A stretch of DNA of 64,000 bases from Salinispora cortesiana (lineage in GTDB: Bacteria > Actinomycetota > Actinomycetes > Mycobacteriales > Micromonosporaceae): contig NZ_AXVR01000015.1 of NCBI RefSeq assembly GCF_000484695.1, positions 28,552 to 92,551 of the forward strand. The letters are read 5' to 3'. Under the pieces are notes generated by a model. It had not been told where the DNA came from. It saw only the letters and a program-made list of their open reading frames with translations, and made no database searches. How positions within the stretch are numbered: the first letter of the stretch is position 1; the number at the start of each line of letters is the position of its first letter. The position numbers were made by a program, and so were the translations under genes. This document shows positions 30,174-38,000 of the stretch, piece after piece.

Positions 30174-31922
30174 ATGGTGGACGAGAACGTCGACCGGTCG
30201 TACACGTCCGGCCAGCAGCCGGAGCGGGACATCGAACCCTTGTGGTCGGCGGCCGAGGCCGAACCGGCGTCCTGGTCGCCCGCGCCGGGACCGGATGACC
30301 AGATTCAGCCGCCGTCCGACGGGACACCGGTCCCCGCCGGGTGGACGAGCGCTCCTTCCGACGCAGCGCGCGCCTGGGCACCGATCCCCGACCGTGATCC
30401 ACGCAGCGTGGTAGCCGACGCTCCCCCGGCGCCCCACGCCCCCAACCTGGCACCGACTCCCGGCGTCAATCTCCACCAACCGTTCAGCCTTGACCCGACC
30501 GGCCCGGCACCCGGGACATCGACCGGAGGTAGACCGACCGCCGAGGCGTCGACGGAGAGCGGGCCCGCCGACGACAGAGCTGGCTGGGATGGCCGCGGCG
30601 GCACCTCGACCGAGTCGCCGTGGGTGGCGCCACCGCAACGCCCAGCACCGGAGGACGCCGTCAGCGGCCCCGGTGCTGCCAGCAACGACCTGGGCGGGTT
30701 GGGCCCCGCTCCGTCCACCCCCCACGGCCCGACCGCTCCCCCTGGCCCGACCGCTCCCCCTGGCCCGGCCACTCCGCACGGCCCGGCCACTCCGCACGGC
30801 CCGGAGCCTGGCGTGCCGCCCGGCCAATCGGCCACGGGCAGGGCAACCATCCCGACGCCCTACCCAACCGCCGGCCCACCACCGGCAGGACCACCAACCA
30901 CAGAACTGCCAACGGCCGGACCGGCTGCGGGTCCCTACCCACCACCAACGCACGGCGGGCCCGTACCGCCGACGGCCGGATGGACGTCAACGGGGCAGAC
31001 GCCACCAACTGCCGAGGACTTCGCCCGGCGCCGACAGTTACGCCCGGCGGATCCGATGGCCACCATGGGCGTTCGGGCGATGGCCAACAGAATGGGGCTC
31101 CGCCTCCCGCCCGGCCGCCAGGAGCAGGAGATGCGCCGCGACGTGGAGATGGTCCGCCGCAACTTTGGCGGGCTGCGACAGGTGACCGTGGTCAACCCGA
31201 AGGGCGGCGCCGGCAAGACGGTGGCGATCCTGCTGCTCGCCATGACCTTCGGTCAGAAGCGTGGCGGCTACGTCCTGGCCTGGGACAACAACGAGACGCA
31301 GGGCACCCTGGGCATGCGCGCCCAGCAGGACTTCCACGCCCGTACGGTGCGCGACCTGCTGCGCGACCTGAATCAGTTTCACGGCTCCCACGGGCGGGTC
31401 GGGGACCTGTCGCAGTACGTGCGGGCTCAGGGCGAGGGGATGTTCGACGTCCTCGCGTCGGACGAGTCGGCCACCGGCGGGGGGATGCTCACCGCTACGG
31501 CATTCGCGGAGATCCGTGAGGTGGTCAGCCGCTTCTACAAGCTGATCTTCGTGGATACCGGCAACAACGTGCGGGCGCAGAACTGGCAGGCCGCGATCGA
31601 CGCCACCGACCAGCTGGTGGTGACCATGTCGGCCCGAAACGACTCAGCGGAGACCGCCGCCCGGATGCTCGACCATCTGGAGCAGAGCGGCCGGCAACGA
31701 CTGGTGCGACAGGCGGTGACCGTCGTATCGATGCCGCCGTCCCGGAAAGAAATCGACCTGCCGGCGATCCAGGCGCACTTCGCAGCTCGGACCCGGGCAG
31801 TGCTTCTGGCCCCGTACGAGCGGCTCATCGACTCCGGCGAGCCGCTCCGGTACGCGGCGCTCTCGTCGGCCGCCCGGGACGCCTGGCTCAAGATCGCAGC
31901 AGCGGTGGCCGAGGGGCTTTGA
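30174..31922 (+). CDS. EspI-like protein: proline-rich N-terminus with ParA/MinD-like ATPase
   Basis: 582 aa. Residues 1-290 are low-complexity Pro/Ala/Thr/Gly, including four PTAPPG or PATPHG hexapeptide repeats. Residues 330-580 are a SIMIBI ATPase: deviant Walker A VVNPKGGAGKTVAILLL near 340, LAWDNNETQGTLG, Walker B-like KLIFVDTGNN, and SARNDSAETAARML. The layout matches EspI (Rv3876) of the mycobacterial ESX-1 locus and similar actinobacterial proteins. No ESX genes are visible here. GGGGAGGAG precedes ATG 30174. Possible roles are secretion control or polar positioning; neither is shown. Confidence 0.75.
   Translation: MVDENVDRSYTSGQQPERDIEPLWSAAEAEPASWSPAPGPDDQIQPPSDGTPVPAGWTSAPSDAARAWAPIPDRDPRSVVADAPPAPHAPNLAPTPGVNLHQPFSLDPTGPAPGTSTGGRPTAEASTESGPADDRAGWDGRGGTSTESPWVAPPQRPAPEDAVSGPGAASNDLGGLGPAPSTPHGPTAPPGPTAPPGPATPHGPATPHGPEPGVPPGQSATGRATIPTPYPTAGPPPAGPPTTELPTAGPAAGPYPPPTHGGPVPPTAGWTSTGQTPPTAEDFARRRQLRPADPMATMGVRAMANRMGLRLPPGRQEQEMRRDVEMVRRNFGGLRQVTVVNPKGGAGKTVAILLLAMTFGQKRGGYVLAWDNNETQGTLGMRAQQDFHARTVRDLLRDLNQFHGSHGRVGDLSQYVRAQGEGMFDVLASDESATGGGMLTATAFAEIREVVSRFYKLIFVDTGNNVRAQNWQAAIDATDQLVVTMSARNDSAETAARMLDHLEQSGRQRLVRQAVTVVSMPPSRKEIDLPAIQAHFAARTRAVLLAPYERLIDSGEPLRYAALSSAARDAWLKIAAAVAEGL
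30729..30800 (+). repeat. Four 18-bp in-frame repeat units
   Basis: Two copies of ccgaccgctccccctggc (30729-30764) followed by two of ccggccactccgcacggc (30765-30800). They encode the Pro-rich hexapeptide repeats of the EspI-like protein. Confidence 0.9.
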
Positions 31923-31941
31923 TCCACCGAGACAGGCCGGT

Positions 31942-31971
31942 ACGCCGGGCTAGCCACGGCCAGCCCGGCGT
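31942..31971. terminator. Bidirectional hairpin between convergent genes
   Basis: ACGCCGGGCT (31942-31951) pairs perfectly with AGCCCGGCGT (31962-31971). Lies between the EspI-like gene (+) and the DUF3151 gene (-). Confidence 0.6.
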
Positions 31972-31989
31972 CGGTCGTCCAAGGAGAGG

Positions 31990-32418
31990 TCAGTCGCTCG
32001 CTAGCGCGTCCGCCGCGGCCGGGTCGCAGTCGCGGAGGAACTGAGCACAGCGGGCCGCCTCATCGGCCTCGCCGATGGCGTCGGCCGCCCGGGACAGCAC
32101 CCAGAGGCAGCGCAGGAAGCCCTGGTTCGGCTCATGCGACCACGGCACCGGACCGTGTCCCTTCCAACCGCTTCGGCGTAGCTGATCCAGGCCCCGGTGG
32201 TAACCGGTGCGGGCGTATGCGTACGCCTGGACCACCTGGTCCGCCGCGAACGCGCGGACCGCGAGCGCGGCCCAGGCCGCACTGAACGTGGGGAAACGTG
32301 CCGCCACCGCGGCGAAATCCTCGTCGGCGCCGCTCTGCTCAGCGGCGGCGATGGCGCTGTCGGCCTCATCGTGCGCGGGCAGGAGGGTGGCCGGTGGCTC
32401 CGGCAACAGGTTCTGCAT
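31990..32418 (-). CDS. DUF3151 family protein
   Basis: 142 aa. The start MQNLLPEPPATLLP and the conserved block DQVVQAYAYARTGYHRGLDQLRRSGWKG (split) with WSHEPNQGFLRCLWVL mark DUF3151, an actinobacterial family of helical TPR-like proteins of unknown function. It is regularly found next to class II fructose-bisphosphate aldolase, as here. ATG 32418 has no ribosome site; TTGAAT lies 6 bases upstream, so leaderless initiation is possible. Confidence 0.85.
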   Translation of the reverse strand: MQNLLPEPPATLLPAHDEADSAIAAAEQSGADEDFAAVAARFPTFSAAWAALAVRAFAADQVVQAYAYARTGYHRGLDQLRRSGWKGHGPVPWSHEPNQGFLRCLWVLSRAADAIGEADEAARCAQFLRDCDPAAADALASD

Positions 32419-32581
32419 CGCCCTATTCAACCCGCTACCCCCGTCGACCCGCGAGCGGGTCGACTGACCCCGCCGCAGCACACCGCCCGCGCGCGCCCCC
32501 ACCGCCGTCCGCCGGCCGCGCTGCTGGTCACCGGCTCCGGGTCCGATACTGCCCGGGCATCCGCCGAATGCACCTAAGAGC

Positions 32582-32614
32582 GACGGCCGGCCCCCGGTGC
32601 GGGAGCCGGCCGTC
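32582..32614 (-). terminator. Terminator downstream of fbaA
   Basis: 15-base arms (32582-32596 and 32600-32614) pair with a single mismatch, 17 bases after the fbaA stop on the minus strand. Confidence 0.65.
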
Positions 32615-32630
32615 AACCACGGCGATCAGA

Positions 32631-33653
32631 TCACTTCATCCGGGTGCCGGTGGAACGCAGGTCCTCGCAGGCCTCGACGATGCGGGCGGCCATTCCGGCC
32701 TCGGCGGCCTTGCCCCAGACCCGCGGGTCGTACTTCTTCTTGTTGCCGACCTCACCGTCGACCTTCAGCACCCCGTCGTAGTTGCTGAACATGTGGTCCG
32801 CGACGGGACGGGTGAAGCAGTACTGGGTGTCGGTGTCGATGTTCATCTTCACCACCCCGTAGTCCAGCGACTCGCGGATCTCCGACAGCAGCGAACCGGA
32901 GCCGCCGTGGAAGACCAGGCTCAGCGGCTTGTCCTTGCCGTACTTGGCTCCGACCGCCGCCTGGATCTGGTTGAGCACCTCGGGACGAAGCTTGACGTTG
33001 CCCGGCTTGTAGACGCCGTGCACGTTGCCGAAGGTCAGCGCCGCCATGTAGCGGCCCTTCTCCCCCAGGCCAAGCGCCTCAACCATGGCCAGACCGTCGT
33101 CAACGGTGGTGTAGAGCTTCTCGTTGATGGCGTTCTCGACGCCGTCCTCCTCGCCGCCGACCACGCCGACCTCGATCTCGAGGACGATCTTGGCCTTGGC
33201 AGCCTCGCCGAGAAGCTGCTCGGCGATGGTGAGGTTCTCCGCTACCGGCACCGCCGAGCCGTCCCACATGTGCGACTGGAAGAGCGGCTCCTGGCCGGCC
33301 CGCACCCGCTCCTGCGAGATGGTCAGCAACGGCCGGACGAACTTGTCCAGCTTGTCCTTCGGGCAGTGGTCGGTGTGCAGGGCGATGTTGACCGGGTACT
33401 TCTTGGCGACCTCGTGCGCGTACGCGGCGAAGGCCACCGCGCCGGTGACCATGTCCTTCACGGAGGGGCCGGAGAGGTACTCGGCGCCACCGGTGGAGAC
33501 CTGGATGATGCCGTCACTCTCCGCGTCGGCGAAACCCTTCAACGCCGCGTTGAGGGTCTGCGAGGAGGTCACGTTGATCGCGGGGTAGGCGAACCGGCCT
33601 TCCTTGGCACGGTCCAGCATCTCCGCGTAGGCCTCGGGGGAAGCGATAGGCAT
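32631..33653 (-). CDS. fbaA: Class II fructose-bisphosphate aldolase
   Basis: Reversible cleavage of fructose 1,6-bisphosphate in glycolysis and gluconeogenesis. 340 aa, zinc-dependent class. Metal ligands and active site: ALHTDHCPKDKLDKF, EIEVGVVGGEEDGV, GNVHGVYKPGN, LVFHGGSGS, KMNIDTDTQY. AAGGAGCG precedes the ATG. Neighbour DUF3151 is conserved in Actinobacteria. Confidence 0.96.
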   Translation of the reverse strand: MPIASPEAYAEMLDRAKEGRFAYPAINVTSSQTLNAALKGFADAESDGIIQVSTGGAEYLSGPSVKDMVTGAVAFAAYAHEVAKKYPVNIALHTDHCPKDKLDKFVRPLLTISQERVRAGQEPLFQSHMWDGSAVPVAENLTIAEQLLGEAAKAKIVLEIEVGVVGGEEDGVENAINEKLYTTVDDGLAMVEALGLGEKGRYMAALTFGNVHGVYKPGNVKLRPEVLNQIQAAVGAKYGKDKPLSLVFHGGSGSLLSEIRESLDYGVVKMNIDTDTQYCFTRPVADHMFSNYDGVLKVDGEVGNKKKYDPRVWGKAAEAGMAARIVEACEDLRSTGTRMK

Positions 33654-34014
33654 GTCGAACGCTCCTTACTTAACGCTCTCGGCCGTCGCCGGCCGCTGTT
33701 GTCCATGGGTGCGCCGGACCGCGCTGTCCACCGCCGGCAGTATCCCGCAGTTGATTACGGTCGGCACCACCGGCCCGGGCGCGCCCGGTCCCGGTGCCCC
33801 TGGTTCGACCCGGCCCAGCGACGCTGATCAGAAGTCCGGACCGCCCGTTCGCACCCCGGCGGAGGCCACGCCCCCATCGTGGCACCGGGGCGCCACGCCG
33901 GGGAGGCATTCCCGTTTCCGAACGGATCGGCATGGTCCACGCCACCCCCGACGCGGAGCGTGACCAACCCGTACGGTGTGGGTAGCTGTCCGTAACGAGA
34001 TCCCGGGAGGGACC
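33654..34014. other. Intergenic region upstream of fbaA
   Basis: 361 bases between divergent fbaA and a small acidic-protein gene. Short GC palindromes (cggccgtcgccggccg near 33680) and a possible plus-strand promoter (GTGACC, 33959-33964, and TAGCTG, 33983-33988) are visible. No gene supported. Confidence 0.4.
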
Positions 34015-34227
34015 ATGGGCCTACCCGACGAGGACTTCGCCCCGAGCGAGCACCTCACGCCGGACGAGCGGGACCCGGAGGCCGAGCCGGCGGACGCGGT
34101 CGAGCAGGCCACGGCGGTTCTCCCGGGCGAGGTGGAAGTCGAGCCGCACCGCGGTCTGGAGGTCAGCGGCTGGGACGCGGTGGAGCAGGCCCGCGTCGTC
34201 GGGGGAGATGAGGACGACTACCGCTGA
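34015..34227 (+). CDS. Small acidic conserved hypothetical protein
   Basis: 70 aa. Starts MGLPDEDFAPSEHLTPDER with GGGAGGGACC directly upstream. 22 Asp/Glu residues, no Cys, no hydrophobic helix, so it is soluble and likely disordered. I do not recognise a family. It stands alone between fbaA and a broken LPXTG fragment. Confidence 0.6.
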   Translation: MGLPDEDFAPSEHLTPDERDPEAEPADAVEQATAVLPGEVEVEPHRGLEVSGWDAVEQARVVGGDEDDYR

Positions 34228-34248
34228 GCGGGCGACCGACGGGCCGGG

Positions 34249-34424
34249 GTGATACGGCCGGAACGGCCGCCGGGTGAGAGCCTGCCGATCACCGGTGACT
34301 CCACCTGCGGGTGGCCGGCCTCGGCGGCCTGCTACTCGCCATCGGTACGGCCGGCTTCCTGGTCACCCGGCGGCGTGGGTGCAGCTGTGACGTCAGGCAC
34401 CGGACGGACCGGGCTGCCACCTAG
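34249..34424 (+). pseudogene. Remnant of an LPXTG sortase-substrate C-terminus, frameshifted
   Basis: Reading from GTG 34249 gives PPGESLPITGDST, a sortase motif at LPITG (34282-34296). After one missing base near 34303-34305 the next frame reads LRVAGLGGLLLAIGTAGFLV TRRR, exactly the hydrophobic span and Arg-rich stop-transfer end expected after LPXTG, and stops at 34422-34424. No long secreted protein lies upstream, so this is either the tail of a deleted wall protein or a very small sortase substrate with a sequence error. Confidence 0.6.
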
Positions 34425-34487
34425 ACTACGGACATTCCCGTCGCCGCTGGCGACATCCACCGCCCGGCAGCCCACGGAGGTCACCGC

Positions 34488-35201
34488 GTGCCGACGCCCA
34501 CCACTACCCTGGCTCTCGGGCCGGACTGGCTCGATCCCGAGGTGCTGATCTCGACCTTCGGCCTGCTCGGCATCCTGGTGATCGTCTTTGCCGAGTCGGG
34601 GCTACTGATCGGCTTCTTCCTGCCCGGTGACTCGCTGCTCTTCACCGCCGGCCTGCTCACCGCCGACGGGAAGTACATCACCTGGCCGCTCTGGCTGGTC
34701 TGCCTGCTCATCACGCTGTCGGCCATCGCCGGTGACCAGGTGGGGTACGCCTTCGGACGCAAGGTCGGGCCGGCGCTGTTCCGGCGACCCAATTCGAAAC
34801 TGTTCAAGCAGGAAAACCTGCTGAAGTCGCACGAGTTCTTCGAGAAGTATGGGGCCCGCTCGGTGGTGCTGGCCCGCTTCGTACCGATCGTCCGAACGTT
34901 CACCCCGATCGTGGCCGGGGTCAGCCGGATGAACTACCGCACGTTCGTCATCTACAACGTGATCGGCGCGATCCTCTGGGGTACCGGCGTGACGGTGCTC
35001 GGCTACTTCCTCGGCCAGATCCCGTTCGTGAAGGCGAACATCGAGCTGATCCTGATCGCGATCGTGGGTCTCTCGGTGGTCCCGATCGTGGTCGAGTTGT
35101 TGCGCGCCCGGCTGGCGGCGAGGCGCGGCACCACCGCGGCGGAGCGGGCCGCAGCCGAGGAGGCGATCCGGGAAACCCGGGAGCACTACGGCAAGCACTG
35201 A
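34488..35201 (+). CDS. DedA-family membrane protein
   Basis: 237 aa, larger classical DedA. Motifs FAESGLLIGFFLPGDSLLFTAG (split by helix), AGDQVGYAFGRKVGPALF, FFEKYGARSVVLARFVPIVRTFTPIVAG (the conserved RF(V/I)P(x)R block) and a final charged helix. GTG start with GGAGG 7 bases upstream. Bacterial DedA proteins act in lipid-carrier recycling and envelope homeostasis. Converges on the ArsR gene. Confidence 0.92.
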   Translation: MPTPTTTLALGPDWLDPEVLISTFGLLGILVIVFAESGLLIGFFLPGDSLLFTAGLLTADGKYITWPLWLVCLLITLSAIAGDQVGYAFGRKVGPALFRRPNSKLFKQENLLKSHEFFEKYGARSVVLARFVPIVRTFTPIVAGVSRMNYRTFVIYNVIGAILWGTGVTVLGYFLGQIPFVKANIELILIAIVGLSVVPIVVELLRARLAARRGTTAAERAAAEEAIRETREHYGKH

Positions 35202-35316
35202 CCCCGGCCGGGGCGCGGCACCGAGCGGCCGTGCCCCGGGACACCCAGGGTGGGCACGCTCGCAGCCGAGTCGCCCGCCGACGGCGAGCCGTCGGTCGCA
35301 ACCCCGCCAACCCGGC

Positions 35317-35351
35317 CGTCCGACGCCACCCCGGTCGGAGGGCGTCGGACG
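35317..35351. terminator. Hairpin between dedA and arsR
   Basis: CGTCCGACGCC (35317-35327) pairs perfectly with GGCGTCGGACG (35341-35351), 10 bases beyond the ArsR stop on the minus strand. Confidence 0.55.
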
Positions 35352-35361
35352 AACGGTACGG

Positions 35362-35730
35362 TCAGCGCGCCTTCTTGCCGGCGCGCTTACGCGGCGGCGT
35401 CAGAAGGTCGGCGATGGTCGCGATCGCGGTCGGCACCAGCCGGTAGTACGCCCAGACCCCACGCTTCTCCCGCTCCAGCAGGCCAGCCTCGGTGAGGATG
35501 CGCAGGTGATGGCTGACCGTCGGCTGGGAGAGGCCGAGGGGCGCGGTGAGATCACACACGCACGCTTCGCCCTCCGGAGCCGACTGGATCAGGCTCAGCA
35601 GCCGCAGTCGGGCGGGGTCGGCAAGGGCCTTGAGGACCCCGGCCAGCCGCTCCGCGTCTGCTCGTTCGATTGGCTCGCCGGCAAGCGGCGAGATCTGAGG
35701 CATTGTCATTTCCGCCAACGCAGTTCCCAC
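35362..35730 (-). CDS. ArsR/SmtB-family metalloregulator with CVCDL site
   Basis: 122 aa winged-helix repressor. LADPARLRLLSLIQSAPEGEACVCDL contains the Cys-Val-Cys-Asp motif in the recognition-helix region used by As(III)/Sb(III) sensors. HTH: LGLSQPTVSHHLRIL. A basic tail KRAGKKAR follows. The GTG at 35730 is chosen because GGAAGG lies 9 bases before it; ATGs at 35739 and 35709 are alternatives. No arsenic resistance genes adjoin it, so the target is elsewhere or the motif serves another soft metal. Confidence 0.8.
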   Translation of the reverse strand: MGTALAEMTMPQISPLAGEPIERADAERLAGVLKALADPARLRLLSLIQSAPEGEACVCDLTAPLGLSQPTVSHHLRILTEAGLLEREKRGVWAYYRLVPTAIATIADLLTPPRKRAGKKAR

Positions 35731-35796
35731 GTATTCCATCCTTCCACCAGCAGCATTGACTCGCCTGCATATCGGCGAATCCAAATCGGCAGACTT

Positions 35797-36336
35797 TTAC
35801 GCCACAAGGCCGAGGTCAGCCAACGTATAGGCCGCCCGGTACGGCAGTCCGGCGGCTCGCACCGCGGCGCCGGCACCTCGATCAACAATAACCGCTACCC
35901 CCACCACCTCGGCCCCGGCCTCACGTAGGGCCTCGACAGCAGTCAACACGCTCTGGCCCGTGGTGGAGGTGTCTTCCACCGCGAGCACTCGGCGCCCAGC
36001 CACATCGGGCCCCTCGATCCGGCGCTGCAGCCCGTGTGCCTTGCCCGCCTTACGGACTACGAAGGCATCCAGCGGGCGATCGGTACCAGCGGTGGCGTGC
36101 AGCATCGACAGCGCGATCGGGTCGGCGCCGAGGGTGAGCCCACCCACCGCGTCGTACGCCCAGTCGGCAGTCAATTCCCGCAGCACCCGGCCCACCAACG
36201 GTGCAGCCTCGTGATGCAGCGTTACGCGCCGCAGGTCCACATACCAGTCCGCCGCACGTCCCGAGGAGAGCACCACTCGACCATGGACCACTGCCAGGTC
36301 GGTGATGAATTTACGCAGGTCGTCGTGGTCCCCCAT
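35797..36336 (-). CDS. pyrE: Orotate phosphoribosyltransferase
   Basis: Transfers phosphoribose from PRPP to orotate (OMP formation, pyrimidine synthesis). 179 aa. MGDHDDLRKFITDLAVVHG start, VVLSSGRAADWYVDLRR substrate loop, and PRPP signature VLAVEDTSTTGQSVL. The ATG lies 7 bases after TACCCT and lacks a ribosome site, so initiation is probably leaderless. Other pyr genes are not in the window. Confidence 0.93.
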   Translation of the reverse strand: MGDHDDLRKFITDLAVVHGRVVLSSGRAADWYVDLRRVTLHHEAAPLVGRVLRELTADWAYDAVGGLTLGADPIALSMLHATAGTDRPLDAFVVRKAGKAHGLQRRIEGPDVAGRRVLAVEDTSTTGQSVLTAVEALREAGAEVVGVAVIVDRGAGAAVRAAGLPYRAAYTLADLGLVA

Positions 36337-36343
36337 GGCGAAG

Positions 36344-36349
36344 AGGGTA
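36344..36349 (-). promoter_or_regulatory. -10 box of pyrE, leaderless start
   Basis: Minus-strand TACCCT, then CTTCGCC, then ATG: the expected transcription start coincides with the start codon. Confidence 0.5.
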
Positions 36350-36480
36350 CTGCTCGATGCTGGGAGCTGTGTGTCGGGGCGGCCTAGGTCAACCCTGCGG
36401 GCGATCTGACAGCGGGCGATATACCAACACGTTCCGCAACCGGAAGGGTCGTCGGCGCGGCCGACGACCCTTCCGGGCAA

Positions 36481-37290
36481 TCACTGTTCCGAGCGGCTGA
36501 CCTGACCCCGGGCGTCCTGCGAGAAGGCTTTCACCAGCCGCCGGGGGGCGTGCCGCATCCCCGCCACGAGCAGCTTGTACTTCCACACCGGGACGCTGAC
36601 CAACTTACCTTTTCGCAGGTCGCGCAGGGATTCAGCGACGACATCCTCCGCCCGCAGCCACATCCACGCCGGCATCTTCGACCGGTCGATGCCGGCCCGG
36701 TCGTGAAACTCGGTACGGGTGTAGCCCGGGCAGAGCGCCATCACCTGGACACCGAACTCCCGCACCGACAGACCGACCGACTCGCTGAAGCTGGTCACCC
36801 ACGCTTTGCTCGCCGGGTACGTCGAACCGGGCATGACCGGCGCGAACCCAGAGACCGAAGAGACATTTATCACTGCCCCACTCCGCCGCTCGGCCATCGG
36901 CTGGACGGCGGCGAGGGTGAGCCGCATCACCGCGTGCACGTTGAGCCGGAGCAGACGTGCCTCGTCTTCCGGCGACGACCGCAGGAACGGCGTGTTGAGG
37001 CTGAACCCCGCATTGTTCACCAGCAACTCGACCGGGGAACCCGTGGTGAGCCGGCGCTCCACCGCCGCGCATCCGTCATCAGTGGACAGATCAGCGGAGA
37101 TCGTCTCGACCTCTCGGCCGTGCTGGGCGGTCAGCTCGGCGGCGGTCTCGCCCAGCCGGGCTGCGTCCCGAGCAACCAGCACCAGGTGCCAGCCCTCCGC
37201 GGCCAGTTGGCGGGCGAACTCGGCGCCGATGCCAGCCGTCGCACCGGTGATCAAGGCACGCCGCTCGGTGGTCGACTGGTCACTCGGCAC
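36481..37290 (-). CDS. Short-chain dehydrogenase/reductase
   Basis: 269 aa classical SDR. Cofactor loop ITGATAGIGAEFARQL, NNAGF, catalytic Ser in NVSSVSGFAP, Tyr-X3-Lys in STYPASKAWV, and MALCPGYTRTEFH. The C-terminal segment (WKYKLLVAGMRHAPRRLVKAFS) is amphipathic, as in SDRs of the DltE/YqjQ type. Start GTG 37290 with GGTGAG upstream. Located 8 bases after the membrane-protein gene on the same strand. Substrate unknown. Confidence 0.85.
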   Translation of the reverse strand: MPSDQSTTERRALITGATAGIGAEFARQLAAEGWHLVLVARDAARLGETAAELTAQHGREVETISADLSTDDGCAAVERRLTTGSPVELLVNNAGFSLNTPFLRSSPEDEARLLRLNVHAVMRLTLAAVQPMAERRSGAVINVSSVSGFAPVMPGSTYPASKAWVTSFSESVGLSVREFGVQVMALCPGYTRTEFHDRAGIDRSKMPAWMWLRAEDVVAESLRDLRKGKLVSVPVWKYKLLVAGMRHAPRRLVKAFSQDARGQVSRSEQ

Positions 37291-37297
37291 GAGCGTC

Positions 37298-37903
37298 TCA
37301 CCTCGGGAGATGCGGGGGCGGATATGGCCCATGCGGGGAGGACACGGGTCGGCGGAACCAGATAGCTGCCGGCGGCAAGGCCAGCAACGTTGCTACCACA
37401 AGGTAACCGAGCACCTGCCCAACCGAAAGACCTGCGCCCAGCGAGATCCACCAGTCCGGGTACGCCTCGGACAGTCGGGCGAGGAGTTCGATGGTGGAGC
37501 GATCCTCGTCGCCCGGCTGCATGGGGAAGGCCCGCATCCCGCCCAGAACGGTGAGCCCGCAGCAGCCACCGACCACCCCCAGGCCGGCGACCACCCAGGT
37601 CGCTACCCGCGCACCGTTACGGCCGGTGCGCACCAGCCCGGCGAGCGCGGCCAGAAGCACCCCGGCGAGCAGGCTGACCACCGCACCGGCCACTGTCCAG
37701 ACGGCGACCAGCACGACCACCGCATCGATCTCGTCCGACGAAGCCGCACTGCCCGCTACCGCCAACCGGAAGGCGTTGACCGTGCTGAACAGGATGAACA
37801 GGCCGGCAACGGCGTACGCGACGGCGGCCAACGCCATCAGCGCCAGCAGCACGACAGCCGCGGTCACCGCAGCGGGGCGGCGGGCCGGCTCGGGGTACGA
37901 CAC
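37298..37903 (-). CDS. Four-helix membrane protein, paralogue of the next upstream gene
   Basis: 201 aa. Four predicted transmembrane helices: AAVVLLALMALAAVAYAVAG, a VVVLVAVWTVAGAVVSLLAG region, VATWVVAGLGVVGGCCGLTV and GQVLGYLVVATLLALPPAAI. An acidic loop with PSWH/YPDWW-like residues (LSEAYPDWWISL) between helices 3 and 4 also occurs in the larger paralogue (LEESLPSWHEPV). GTG start; the GGAGGG ribosome site is inside the 16-bp stem at 37903-37956. Function unknown. Confidence 0.7.
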   Translation of the reverse strand: MSYPEPARRPAAVTAAVVLLALMALAAVAYAVAGLFILFSTVNAFRLAVAGSAASSDEIDAVVVLVAVWTVAGAVVSLLAGVLLAALAGLVRTGRNGARVATWVVAGLGVVGGCCGLTVLGGMRAFPMQPGDEDRSTIELLARLSEAYPDWWISLGAGLSVGQVLGYLVVATLLALPPAAIWFRRPVSSPHGPYPPPHLPR

Positions 37904-37956
37904 GACTGATCCCTCCGGTAGGCGTCGGGTTGCACGCTATCCGGAGGGATCAGTCG
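37903..37956 (-). promoter_or_regulatory. Hairpin sequestering the ribosome site of the 201-aa membrane protein
   Basis: CGACTGATCCCTCCGG and its exact complement (37903-37918, 37941-37956) form a 16-bp stem. On the minus strand the 3' arm contains GGAGGG and ends on the G of the GTG start. The ribosome site is therefore paired unless the stem is opened. It may also end transcription from the upstream paralogue. Confidence 0.7.
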
Positions 37957-38000
37957 ATGTCGCGCTTCTCCGGCGGGGAGACCGCCGGCGCGGCTAGCTG

